From NCBI GenBank assembly GCA_004794655.1, contig SMMW01000047.1, forward strand, positions 620,001 to 684,000: a DNA stretch of 64,000 nt, written 5' to 3'. How positions within the stretch are numbered: the stretch's first letter is position 1; each line of letters starts with the position of its first letter. Below the pieces are notes generated by a model, which ran no database searches, had not been told where the DNA came from, and saw only the letters and a program-made list of their open reading frames with translations. Shown piece by piece: positions 42,462-54,066 of the stretch. A program made the translations under genes and the position numbers. This DNA comes from Marisa cornuarietis (Eukaryota; Mollusca; Gastropoda; Architaenioglossa; Ampullariidae).

Positions 42462-42814
42462 TTAAAAACTGTGAAGAGTTAATAACCAAATTTCGCTAAC
42501 CTGCCAGCAACTTTAAGCTTAATTTCATCTTCAGCTGGACAGTTCAAATTTCCTGTATAGATAGGTAATCATTTCCAGAATATATACAACTACATTATAT
42601 CAATTTAATAAATGCACAATTATGATATTAGAAGCTCGCACTACTTGCTCAGGTTTTACACATCTGGACATTATCATAACTGTCTATAGGTTGAATATGT
42701 ACAGATTTAATGAGCTATATAATAATACACAAGAACATGCAATTTCGAATTAAAAAGTATAGTATATTTTGGGGAGCTTGTTTCTGTTAGATGCTGCTTA
42801 CAGAAGTTATATTT

Positions 42815-43161
42815 GGTAGACCTTTTGATTAATAATTAACATTAAAGGACATTTAAACCACAATATTTTGTGCATGTTTTTTTAATAAATGTGTATACTA
42901 TATCTGTGACTGGACACGCATGTAGCATTGGTAGACCTTTTGATTGATAATTAACATTAAAGGACATTTAAACCACAATATTTTGTGCATGTTTATTTTT
43001 ATAAATGTGTATACTATATCTGTGACTGGACATGCACGTAGCATAGGTAGACCTTTTGATTAATAATTAACATTAAAGGACATTTAAACCACAATATTTT
43101 GTGCTTGTTTTTTTAAATAAATGTGTATACTATATCTGTGACTGGACATGCACGTAGCATG
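42815..43161. repeat. Three tandem copies of a ~115-bp unit
   Basis: Units start at 42815, 42930 and 43046, each opening GGTAGACCTTTTGATT and ending near CACG(T/C)A(T/G)GTAGCAT-like sequence. Copies differ at only a few positions, so the array is recent. No ORF. Confidence 0.9.
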
Positions 43162-46100
43162 GAGTGTGTTCTTTGAATCCACAACCACCAATGGCTAGGA
43201 AGTAATATTGCCTGGCATAGAAAGAATACTTTATTTCAATGCACCCAGTACTACAACTGTGCTGGCAGATTCTATCATCAGGTATGTTAGATTTATCATG
43301 GTTACATGATATGACATCTTTAATGCCAATGGCTTGTGGTCACTACAATATTGGAGAGATATTTACAATACAAAACAGTATGTTCAACAGCAATCTAAAG
43401 GCAAATAATGGACATTTTCATAGAATGAATCTATGTATAATGTGGTTGTCAGGTATATTCTCTTACCAAAGGGACAGGACTAATGATATATTTAGGTATG
43501 TTTATTATGCTTCCATCGATCTATGCATATACATATCTATAAGTAGTTGAAACCATTAACCCTGGTTTGTGTCAAGGAAACGCAACGCACCGACAGGACA
43601 CATATACAACACTGACCAGCACGGCGTTCCTCACATGTTCTTTCACACAACAGAGCACAAAGATCTACATGTGGGTTACAAGCTCTGTGTCATTTTTTTT
43701 TTGGGGGGGGGTGGTGGTGTCCAAATGTGTACTTTATAGGGTAGCTGCGTAATTTATCAATTCCAAATGCTGTTTCCACTCTCAAAGAAATTTTAAACAA
43801 TATCACATCACATATCTAACAACCAATGACCGGCTACGTAACTCTTTTGATAGCATAGGGTACTCTAACCACTAAAGGGCAACATTGAGCATGAATCAAA
43901 ATATTACAATAATCAAGAATGAATATCATATACATACATAGCATTCTCTCAACCTTTCAATCAATCGTCTACCATAAATCATTTTTCTTACTACGAGTCA
44001 AAACCTCTACAAATGTTCATGTCAAACAGTTCTCCAGCAGGTATTCCCACTGGGCATTCAAAAGTCCCAGATGAAATTCTTATTTAAATTAGAAATAATC
44101 AAAACACACTAATAATTCAAGCACTCACTGATATATCCGCTCATGGAATATCCCCCTTGATGTGATTCGGTGGTCAATCTGTTGGTACTAATCGTAGACT
44201 CCCAACTGTCCAGCTCCAGTACTCATGCCGACGAGGTGCGTGCGGCATGCAGATGCCAAGCTACTCCGGAGTCAAGGCGTACTCAGCACGCTGGCGACGA
44301 TATACTCCTTAGTCATAATACGCACAGGTCGTTGATGAGAATATACTCCAAGGGACTAGTTAGTCTGGTACTAGAGGGTTTAGTCTGGACTAACAGGGGC
44401 CTAGCTACGCCCAAGCAATTCAACTGGCCCCTGGGTCGTAATGCACCGACACATAAAGACAATATACTCCTTGGTTGTAATACACACAGGTCGTTGAGGA
44501 CAATATACTCCTGGGTCGAAATGCAAATCTCTCACTGATGACAGGAATCTCAAATGTCGAGGTGCATCCCACATGTTGAAGTCCCGTACTATTCTCCTTT
44601 ACTCCGGGCCAACGATATCTTAGTTCACCGTCTTCTAGGCCCTCCAACTAATTCCTGAAAATCCTTATGTTTATGTGAGTACTCACACCAATACATTACG
44701 TTACATCTTAAAACTACCATAGCCAAAACTTGCAACCAAAAATTAAAAGCACACAGCATTCTCTTGCTAACCATATAGAATCAATAAAGAAAACTTATTT
44801 CATACCTTGACTAGTCTATCTCCTTCTACGTTCGGTCGGGGAATAGCCAGAATCCGCTCACCTAGCTTACAGTGACTAGTTCACTCGTTCTTTCATAAAC
44901 TCCACTCACAATCTTGTTTTCACCATAAAGGGGGACTAGCCCTGCATCATAGAACCTACAAGGGGAATAACTATCTTTTTTTTAATTTTTTTTTTGAAGA
45001 CGAGCTGCTGCAAAATTAATTCTGAGAGAAGAGAGTTCTTTCACTCAAAAATCTCATGCTGTTTACTTTGATAGACACACGAACATGTGCACTTAGTAAG
45101 AATTTCTGGGGTATCAAACTCGATAGATGCACTGTGGGTGACGAGGTTTGTTAATTAGAGTAGACTTGTCTTGTCCGGTCTTTCATGGTTAAAGCTAGTT
45201 TATTCTTTTATGTTTGTTACCCAAAATGTTCTTCGTTCATCTCTGTATCGACACCTATACTTAGACTCCTGAAGGACGATGTTGGAGAGTCGTGTTGGGT
45301 GAACCAGACCAGCTTAGTTGTGACTTTTAAAAATCTGACCACTGTGTTTAATCAATCAGTACTCAAGTTGTGTCTCTATAAATGAGGAGACGAATTAATT
45401 GTCATTTTATACTATTAAAATAGTTATTGTTATTTTAAGGAGTGATAAAGAGAAATTAAATTGCATGTCTTGAAATAATTGAGCGAGGTTTGTTCGTTTA
45501 AGAGTGCATGCAAGAGAAAGAGACAGTAGTGATGAAAGCAATGTACAGGTGAGAGTGATTGAACAAATCTCCGATGTCTCTAATAGTTCTCCCCATTGTC
45601 AACATACATTAATACTTACTCAATCACTCAAGTACTCACTTACTCGATAAGTCACTTATTTTCTCAGTGTTTTGATTGATGGGCACTGTGAGGGTACTGT
45701 ACTCTTCCTCTCTCTTGAGTTGAGTAGTCCGTATGTTAGTCGTGGATGCTGTTTTACTCACTAGTATTGTATAGTTATTTCTTGTATTTCAGTGTAAAAT
45801 ACGGTGTCACACGCACAGTCAGAAGCACACGCGGAAAACTTAACTAACCATTTCCATAAATAGATGGTCTGACAAACCTAATGATGGCAGGACGGGCGAA
45901 TTCAATCCTCTGCAGTACTTTGGATGTCTGCAGTTCAAGTGTAAGACTTTCCTCTCTTTCTCTTTCCTTCTCTCTCTCTCTATCTCCAGGGCCATGATTG
46001 TAGTATTTATATGTTGTGTTTTTATTGAACCCGAAGTCTTCTCAGCTTTCGTTCCCACGTTACTTTCCTCCTTGTAAGCCACGTCGACATGTCCTGCTAT

Positions 46101-46200
46101 TGTTTCTCAAGCTGTCTGCATGAAGACTGAGCTACTTGGCTTAAATGGTTTGCTGTCCGTATGTTAATAGTGAATAGTGCATACGTGTGGCTATAGATGT
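43162..46200. other. Unassigned spacer with a short repeated motif
   Basis: No gene is supported. Within 44280-44520 the motif AATATACTCC(T/A)(T/A)GG-like recurs four times and CACAGGTCGTTGA twice. A purine run (ATCAAGGGGGAT, reverse strand near 44150-44165) raises the possibility of an LTR, but no matching partner was found. A G-rich run lies at 43690-43715. Confidence 0.4.
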
Positions 46201-46212
46201 GTCTACAGAGTG

Positions 46213-46213
<1 letters not shown>

Positions 46214-46252
<39 letters not shown>

Positions 46253-46270
46253 CTCTCTCTCACACACACA
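46214..46270. repeat. (AC)n/(CT)n microsatellite
   Basis: Uninterrupted ACAC run followed by CTCTCTCTCT and a second short AC run. Confidence 0.95.
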
Positions 46271-46799
46271 GCTGAGGTAACATCTTTTCTACACTCTTTG
46301 TTTTCAATTAGAAAAGGTGTTCTCAGATATCCACTCGACATTCGTTTCTACCTGAAAATGCAACGACTCAGCTCTCCCACTATTGTTTCCCAAGCGATTC
46401 ACTGGACAGCTTCATGCACCATCCCAGCCATTGATCAGTTCTTACTCCCTACAAGTGCCTGTCGCACTCATTGTAGTTATTTTCATCGTGCAACTTAACC
46501 GAAGCAGTTACTACTCACTGTTATACGCTTTAAAGTTTTCCTAGGGTTGATATATTCCTCCACAACTGATATTACACTTATGTTTTAGAAAATTATATTT
46601 GAGAGAAAATCAAAAAAGGATATAGAACTGTCTCTTAACCCTTCTGTTTTGAGTGCTTATTCTTTCCTTATAAGTTGAAACGAATGTCAAATGGAAATGT
46701 GAGCCAACGGGCTTGTTACTAAAAACGTTGCAAAAAGGATGTTACCTCAGCTCACTACACTTACACCTTCTCCCCCTCCCTTTCTCTCACACAGAGCTG

Positions 46800-47754
46800 T
46801 AGCGGATAGGGTGCAGAGTGGGGGTTGAACAGTATTATAGACAAGTCGTAGTTCAACACACAGGGTTGTCAATGACACGCAGGAATTTGGAGAAATTCAA
46901 GTCCTTGTATTTTTCGTTCTTTCCCGTGCGGAGCTCACCCTCTGTCCGCAGGTAAACAGGGTGGTTTTCTAGTCGCTGCCGCATAGAGATCCGGGGAACT
47001 TGTATTTCTCGCGCGGTCTGGAGTGAGCTCACCTGTTGTCCAGGTGAACACAGGTGGGTATTTAATCCCGACCACAAGCGGCCAGTGGGTCGCTGCTGTC
47101 ACTGCTGCTGGTTCTTCAGTGCCGCACCTTTGCTACTGAAGAGATGAGGCTACTAGCTGTTGGTGTCGCCGGACGGGTTGTTACGAAGAGATCTGAAGAC
47201 TCTACGCCATTCTGCTGCTGTGAGAACAAGCGCCAAGCTGACGGAAGGTTGCCAGAACCAGCCAAGACAACCGGAGCTGGCGAGAAAGGCGGTACGAGTC
47301 ACATCATCGTTCCAGAGTGTCGAGCTACTGTGCTCCACCAACACCAGTGTCAACGACGTTAACCCACCGACTGAGGGGAGGTCCGTCGCGGTATTCCCGG
47401 GGCAGCGAGCCAAAGATAGCCACGTCCATTGTGCACCGCACCGTTACATCCGGGGGACCTCTGACGCAGCCACGCAGGCCAAACGTGAGCTATCGGGGAC
47501 GCCGGACTTCCATGAGACACGGCGTACACAAAGTAAGACTTTCTTTTACATATTTTTCAGTTAGAGGGAGATTCCGTCACCTCGTTTACTTTTCTCCACC
47601 TTTTTACCGGGGGTAGAGGTAAAACTGTTGATTGAGAAGCTTCAGTAATTACAGTAGATTTGTCTGTGCGGACTGTTATGTTGAGGACTTGTAGGTATGC
47701 ATGTTAGAGACTGCTGAGCACTTGCTTGCGTGCAGTCTGGAAACTTTTACAGAC

Positions 47755-47791
<37 letters not shown>

Positions 47792-49450
47792 CTGTACCTA
47801 ATGAGGAGGACTTATAGGTATGCAGTTTTAGAGACTGCCGACGACTATAGCCTGTGAGCGGTCTCATCTTTGTTGCAAATCACGGACCTTATGTAGATGA
47901 AGGTCCATGTTGCAAATTGACAGTTTTAGTATTATAGTGTGTTGTGCCTGTTGTTATTCTGCTAACATAGATTGTTTCTTTGGAATTGATTTGGAGATTG
48001 CCTAGTGGCAAAAGACATTTGTAATTTTGATAATCTTGACATTCGTGTGTATAATTGTCCGGGAAGGGACGTCTTGAACTGAAGCGATCTCGTGTTTGGA
48101 ACCAATGACCATGGTCCGTGACATTCTGGTCACCCGGACGTGATCGCTTCAGCGAGGGACAGTCCTTAGGACACCCTGTTATAGCAGTTAACAAAATGTT
48201 CAAGATTTGTTCGCGTTGTTTTGAGTTTATGGCTCTGTCAGTGTGTATAGTTCTGACAGAGAGGGCCGTAGGACTCGTCTTGCTTTTGCGTGTTGTCTAT
48301 TTTTTTCCAAGCTCTGTCTGCTTAGCGTAAAATCTTTTTGAAATTTTGTAAGTTTGTTTCGTCCCTGTCTTGTACGTTTGTTATAAATTTGCAGTACCAA
48401 TTGTCCGTGTTTCGACTTGCTATTTAATTTTAACTACGTGTCAGGTACACTAGTATTAATTTCTGTTAGAACCTCCTAGCTAATTAGTTGGCAGAATGCT
48501 GTTAGTAAAAAAAAAATATTGGTGAAACAGATCAAGCGGTAACATAAGTAGCAAGACGTGTTGGCAGGACAATTTCCCCAAAAGTGTTTTCTTGTGATTG
48601 TCTAGTGCAATGTTTATCACAAACAGCCTCCTGACGGCGACCATAGTCATTAAAGTTCGTCCTAAAATCATCCGATCACATCAGATTTATCTTCTTCTCT
48701 AGGTCAAAGACCACATCGTCTGCAACCAAATTAAAAAAGTTTAAAAGGAAACCATAAATTTATATTAAAAGAAAGCATTAAAACCCAATCCAGTATTAAA
48801 GTACATTCACGCAAACGGTTTCAATTGTTTGGTTTTTCTGTTAACATTTCTTCGACACTGCCTGCTTGAGTTAGGTAACAGATATTTCAGTTCATCAATT
48901 TTTTAATTACTTTTTAATTCTTTTTGACATTTTATTACAAGTATGCACAAGACTGAATGCTGATAATATTCCTCCTGCCATTTCATGTCTTTCTCGCGTA
49001 AATTTAGTACTGTACGTAGAGACGTTACTCACGAAGTAACTACATTGATGATAAGATGTTTTAGTATGTAAGAAAAATTACCTGGTCCTGCGTTGATTTT
49101 TTGTTTCTTTCTTTCACAGGCTCGTCAGAGGGCAGCACGTGACTGCTACACTGCACCCGCTACACACACACACTTGTGCTGACACGGGTAAAGAGTGACA
49201 TCAGATTTCGGGTGGCCTTACAACCCACATGGCAGCCCCACTCGCTTCAGCGTTTTCTCCAGGTTATATTGTTCTCAAGTGTGAAGGAGAAGTCTTCGGA
49301 CCCTCGTCTCGTCTTCAGTTTTACAGCAGACTTGACACACCACACACGCGCGCACACGCACACAGAACAAGACAGTAAACGCTTGTGGGTTTGTAGCCGC
49401 AGACCCAACTGTTATTGCTGCCTATCTGTAGCTCCGGTCAATAGTTTCGA
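46800..49450 (+). other. CpG-rich block with splice-like signals, no supported protein
   Basis: Between about 46.85 and 47.55 kb the DNA is visibly richer in GC and CpG than its surroundings. A TATTTAA sequence (47056-47062) precedes it, a strong donor (ACAAA, then GTAAGA) follows at 47532, and a strong acceptor (pyrimidine run then CACAG) is at 49119. The open frame across exon 1 lacks an ATG. It could be a non-coding first exon, an lncRNA or part of a retroelement. A GT microsatellite (47757-47788) sits in the putative intron. Confidence 0.35.
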
Positions 49451-49584
49451 CTAAAAACTGTATTTTTGGGTGGGTGGGGGGGTGGGTGGGTGAGTGGTCC
49501 TGCCAGGGGGCAGCTGACAGGGTCCTGCCACGCAGGGTAGTAGATGTTTGAATTGTGTTCTGTGAATTGTAATACGGAAATACA

Positions 49585-50306
49585 TTCCAGAAAGAGAACC
49601 CACCCTATTCTGTTTACTCCAGTTATGGTCTGTACAGACAGCCAATTTTGTGTTCTTCTAAGCTTATATTGTAAGAGATTATGGAGTCTGGGGTAAAGAA
49701 GTTTTGAAAGTCTTTTTGGTGTAGGAATTATCCTGACCATAATGGGTTTGTTGATCGCATCATCTTAACATCTGTAGAGAGTAAACTGGACCCATTGTAG
49801 TTTGCTTACAGGAGGGGGAGGGGTGTTGATAGCAGTACTGAGTAATTGCTGTACTGTTTTGTCCGACACCCATTAAACGCCTGAATGTCACACTAACTGT
49901 AATTGCATAAGAACCAGATGAGCAGTTATCTTTTAAACTACAGTTATGGACACTTCATGCCACTTACTTTCAACAAATGTAGCCAAAGAAACAAGAATAT
50001 TAAAATTATTTTTACCCCCATATGGCCCATTTTGTGGGACGAACTTTCGGCACAGTGTCATGTCGTTAAGTCAGTGACTAACTAAAAGGTCTCTAAATAT
50101 ATATTTTCCACATTATATATTCTGCTTTTTGTGCATCTTGCACTGCCATACAAAATTAGGACACCTACTGTCAATCTCATCTAACTGAAGATGTTGCCAA
50201 AAGTTTCTCCTTTTTTTTTTTTTCTTTTGGGGTTGGGTTGGGATGTGGGGAGTCTGTACAGACCATAACTGGAGTAAACAGAATAGGGTGGGTTCTCTTT
50301 CTGGAA
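49585..50306. repeat. Perfect 55-bp inverted repeat enclosing ~612 bp
   Basis: 49585-49639 and 50252-50306 are exact reverse complements over 55 bp (left arm begins TTCCAGAAAGAGAACC and ends with the palindrome GTCTGTACAGAC). The DNA between has no meaningful ORF. No target duplication was identified at the outer edges. Confidence 0.85.
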
Positions 50307-50959
50307 GGTATGAAGCCTCTAGTTATCGGTAATCAGGTATGAGTAGAGAGGGTCTGCAACTCTCACCAGGACTTGCTATTTTGGAAAAGTTTATCAATAT
50401 CTTCCACAACTCAAGAAGCTCTAACCCCATGAGAACTGAAATCTAGTCTGTCAAAAGGAGAATTTACTTTTGCTAGAAAGATATCAGTACTTCAAGCTAA
50501 GGAAACAAGAATTAAATTAAATCTGAAGGCAGGCAGGGTAAAACCTATCAACAAAAAGCAGGAAGCATGGAATTATGGCACATGCTTTGACAAGGTTCGA
50601 TCAAGGGCTATTGGAACTGTCGTCTGCTCACAAGAACACTGGCTAATAAGCGAGCACTGGGCTCTCACAAACGTTAACGAGTGACTGAGATTATGTGTCC
50701 TCACTAGTCTGTTGTCTTCCTAAAAACACTGCTATATTATCAGATCTGTGAAAAATCCCCCCCTTTTTGTTAACAAAATTTATTCTACACCATTCCCAAC
50801 TGTGGGTCTACTTTGAAAATCCCTGTATTAACGACCTCCGACAGTTCTCCAACTTGTTTGCCAGTCCGGAAGTGCATTAACTTCTGAGTCCGGTCACATT
50901 CTCCGACGAACAAAAAGTATAAGTAATGTTTTGCTGTCTTTCAGTGAACGATTAAAATG

Positions 50960-52012
50960 ACTACAGTTAACTTTCCACAGCGCATCAGTCTGGCATGTGA
51001 TGCGAAAATTCAACATCGAAGAAGGCCTCGTTCAAGTCGTTGAATTGCTGTATAAAAGCTCAACGAGGATAGTACTGCTAAACCAGGAGCTTTCTTTCGC
51101 ACCACAGTAGGGGTACGTCAAGGTACGTTCCCTATCACCGGTGCTGTTTAATATATTCTTGGAGAACATTATGCTCGAAGCTCTTCACGACCATCACACT
51201 TCCATTTCAATTGGTGGAAGACCAATCTGCAACCCATGCTTTTGAAGATGACATAGATCTGTTAGCAGTTACTAACAAAGAACTGCAAGACCTCACCAAC
51301 AGACTGACAGGCACCTCAAATGCATATGGAATGGAGACCAGCACTGAAAAAAGCAAAGTTATAATCGATGGCAACGGCAAAGCAGAGATCTAAATGAACG
51401 GGGTACAGCTTGAAGAGGTAAGCAGCTTCAAATACTTGGCATCCACCCTCTTCAAGGACGGCAGCTCCACGCTAGACATCCGCATCAGGATATCAACAGC
51501 AACAATGGCTAGGCTCACTACCAAGTACAAGCTGTACAAATCCCCAGTAGTGCCGATCCTGCTCTACGGATGCAACACGTGGACCGTGCTCGCCAAAACA
51601 GAAAGGAGAATCCAATCATTTGAGAACAAGTGCTTGAGGAGGCTGCTCCGGATCTCATACAAAGAACATAAAACCAACGACTTTGTAAGAAACAAGATGG
51701 CCACACTCGTAGGACACTAGGAACCTCTCCTAGCAACAGCCAAGCGACGTAAGCTGGTCTTCTTTGGTCACGTGACCCGGCACGACACCTTGTAGAAGAC
51801 TGTCCTTCAAGGCACCTCGGAGGGTGGCCGACACCGAGGCGACCAGAGGAAGAACTGGCTTACGAATGTCAAAGACTGGACTAGTCGTCCTGTACAGGAC
51901 CTGCTCACTATCGCCCACAATAGGCATCGAGTGGCGGCCCCTGTCAGCTGCCGCGTCTATCCATGTGCTGCCCCTAACGCCAGGCAAGGGACGACTGACT
52001 GTCACAAACCTT
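50960..52012 (+). pseudogene. LINE family A, 5'-truncated RT copy
   Basis: Runs from an RT segment (MRKFNIEEGLVQVVE-like with shifts) through [22 protein letters not shown] (FADD altered), TEKSKVIIDGNGK, ILLYGCNTWTVL and [11 protein letters not shown] to the 3' tail LLTIAHNR and a poly-T at 52012. Stops and frameshifts are present throughout. It is the best reference in this window for the family's 3' half. Confidence 0.85.
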
Positions 52013-53200
52013 TTTTTTTTTTTAAACTGAGAAAGGGATGGGAAATGGGGAAGGAGGGGGAAGATGCGAAAGGTTAGCGATCGGTGTGTGTGTCGGCGTG
52101 CGAGTCCTGGGATGGCTGACAGTTTAATTAAGTGCTGTTGAGAGGATGGGATGGAAAGAATTGAGAAGAATGAGAAGAGTGTTTTGGTGTACTTTGATTT
52201 TATTCGTATGCTGGTCCTCCTTGACGGGAGCGGGGAAACTTGACGGTCTCCTCGGGTGTTGGGAAAGTCCTGACCAGCCTTGAGTAAAATTTGTCATTTC
52301 AACCTGTTGAGGTGAGTGTATGTCTATGTTAATTACTGTCTTTAAATGGTGGAGTTTGAAAGAGTGATTATATAATTTTTTATGAGATAAATAGATGAAT
52401 GTATGTTATTGTTGTGGGGGAAATGTTTAGATATTGATTATTGTAGGTTAAATATGGTTATTTTCTGTCTAGGTTTATTATTTTTTTGGTTTCATTTTTT
52501 CTTTGTTCGTTCATCTGGACAATCAACTGTGTATCCGTCGGCGGTCGGGATTGGGAGGTGCCTGAATTCTGAAGGGGACAGCACCAGGACCGGAGACTGT
52601 GCATGGTGTGTGACGTGTTTTTTTTCTGAAGATTTGTTGTTGTTGAGAGGACCGCGCCTTCAGGAGTGGAGGACTGCACTTTCAAGAGTGTAGGGAATAT
52701 TGGGTTTGAAGGAACTATGGGTGAACATTGAATTCTTGACTGTGTTTAGGTGTTTATTTTGAATTTAGATTTGTTATAGTGTTTAGTTAATTATTATTTC
52801 TTCTTTTCAATTATATTTATCTTTAAATTTAATTATTTGTTTGTTGTGATCTTGTCTGAAAGTCACTAGCTGTAGATTGCACGTGACACTAACTCATGCT
52901 ATCAGGTTCACTTGTACTCGTGCTGCCGCATTCACAAATAAACGTGACTCTTATTAATATGTTTTAAATTAAAGATTTTGTCATCATTTTATTGTGAAAT
53001 TGTATTTTGTATAAGTAAAAATGAGATTTAAAAAAATTTAATTTAGTTTTATTCCAACATTTTTTACGATGTGCTTTAATCTAAATGTCTACTCGATCCG
53101 CGATCACGTCTCTGCGACGAACCTCCAGCTAACTAACGACAGCGACAAGTTCACAACAAAATCTAAAACACTGTGTTAATTGAAGAGAAACATAATGTCT
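52013..53200. other. Spacer without supported gene
   Basis: Moderately GC-rich at first (52050-52680), with a donor-like GTTGAG/GTGAGTG at 52310, then AT-rich. No ORF with recognisable similarity on either strand. Confidence 0.4.
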
Positions 53201-53217
53201 ATTTGCCATTGTAAGAT

Positions 53218-53518
53218 GATAATATAATAATAATAAATGATTTTTATAGCGCATGTTCACACTCAGAGCATATGCTATTAGCGCTTAGAGACATAGACTA
53301 CAATCTACATGGATAGAACACGAGGGCGTAAGAATAAACGACAATACTGACGACAAACAGAAAACAAAGATGGAAAACACAAAAAGACACCAAGTAATAG
53401 AAACATAGAAAATATAGGGATTCTGCAGAGACAGATGGGTAGACAAGTAGCAAGAGCAGAAGGGGGAGGGTAAGAAGGACGAGCATTGTGTGGACTGTGT
53501 TAGGAGTAATGCTCAAGG
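53218..53518 (-). mobile_element. LINE 3'-end insertion with 5-bp target duplication
   Basis: Flanked by AAGAT (53213-53217 and 53519-53523). Read on the minus strand it ends in GCGCTATAAAAATCATTTATTATTATTAT, i.e. a trinucleotide tail, as expected for a 5'-truncated non-LTR element of 301 bp. The empty site is preserved in a duplicate at about 53640-53665. Confidence 0.75.
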
Positions 53519-53852
53519 AAGATACGTCCGCTGCAAGCCTATTGGCTAACGGACATTTTTAATAATGATAAGCAAAAATTTTAAAAATCAAACTACAAGT
53601 TCACAACAAAATGCTGAGAAAATCTGAAAGAAAAATCACGTCTATTTGCCATTGTAAGATACGTGCGCTGCGTGCGTATTGACTAGTGGCCATCTTTGTT
53701 TAGTAAAATGGTGGCTTAACTTATTCGCATGGCTCTGCTTAAAATAGGCAGCTGAGATTTCGTATCTAATTATAACTCTATTGTTCGAAAGACATATGAC
53801 TCTTTTGGTAATATTTGACGTTAATAGCTACTTGTTTCAGCGCCTTTTTGAG

Positions 53853-53999
53853 CTTGGAACGAATTGACTTTTCTGTCTTGGGACGAATTGGACCATGCGT
53901 GGGACGAATTGGACCTACGTGGGACGAATTGACTTTCGGTGTGGGGCGAATTCGTAGGGACGAATTGGTCTTGGGGCGAATCGACCGCCCCCCCCCCCC
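53853..53999. repeat. Degenerate GGGACGAATTGG minisatellite
   Basis: About seven units of roughly 20 bp built on GGGACGAATTG(G)AC and GGGGCGAATCGAC, closing with a poly-C run. It ends about 65 bp before the SPG11 start codon, within its probable promoter or 5' UTR. Confidence 0.85.
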
Positions 54000-54066
54000 T
54001 TCTACTTGGTCGACAGGCTACTAGCGGCAGTAACTCTCAACGATAAAGGGAGAAAACTTGTTTGTT

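Noticed and set aside
47160..47564. 134-residue ORF in the CpG-rich block
   Set aside because: Starts with TTG, has no ATG, no similarity and ends in the putative intron.
48070..48160. Hairpin CTGAAGCGATC ... GATCGCTTCAG as an RNA gene
   Set aside because: Only an 11-bp outer stem with a long loop; no known RNA family fits.
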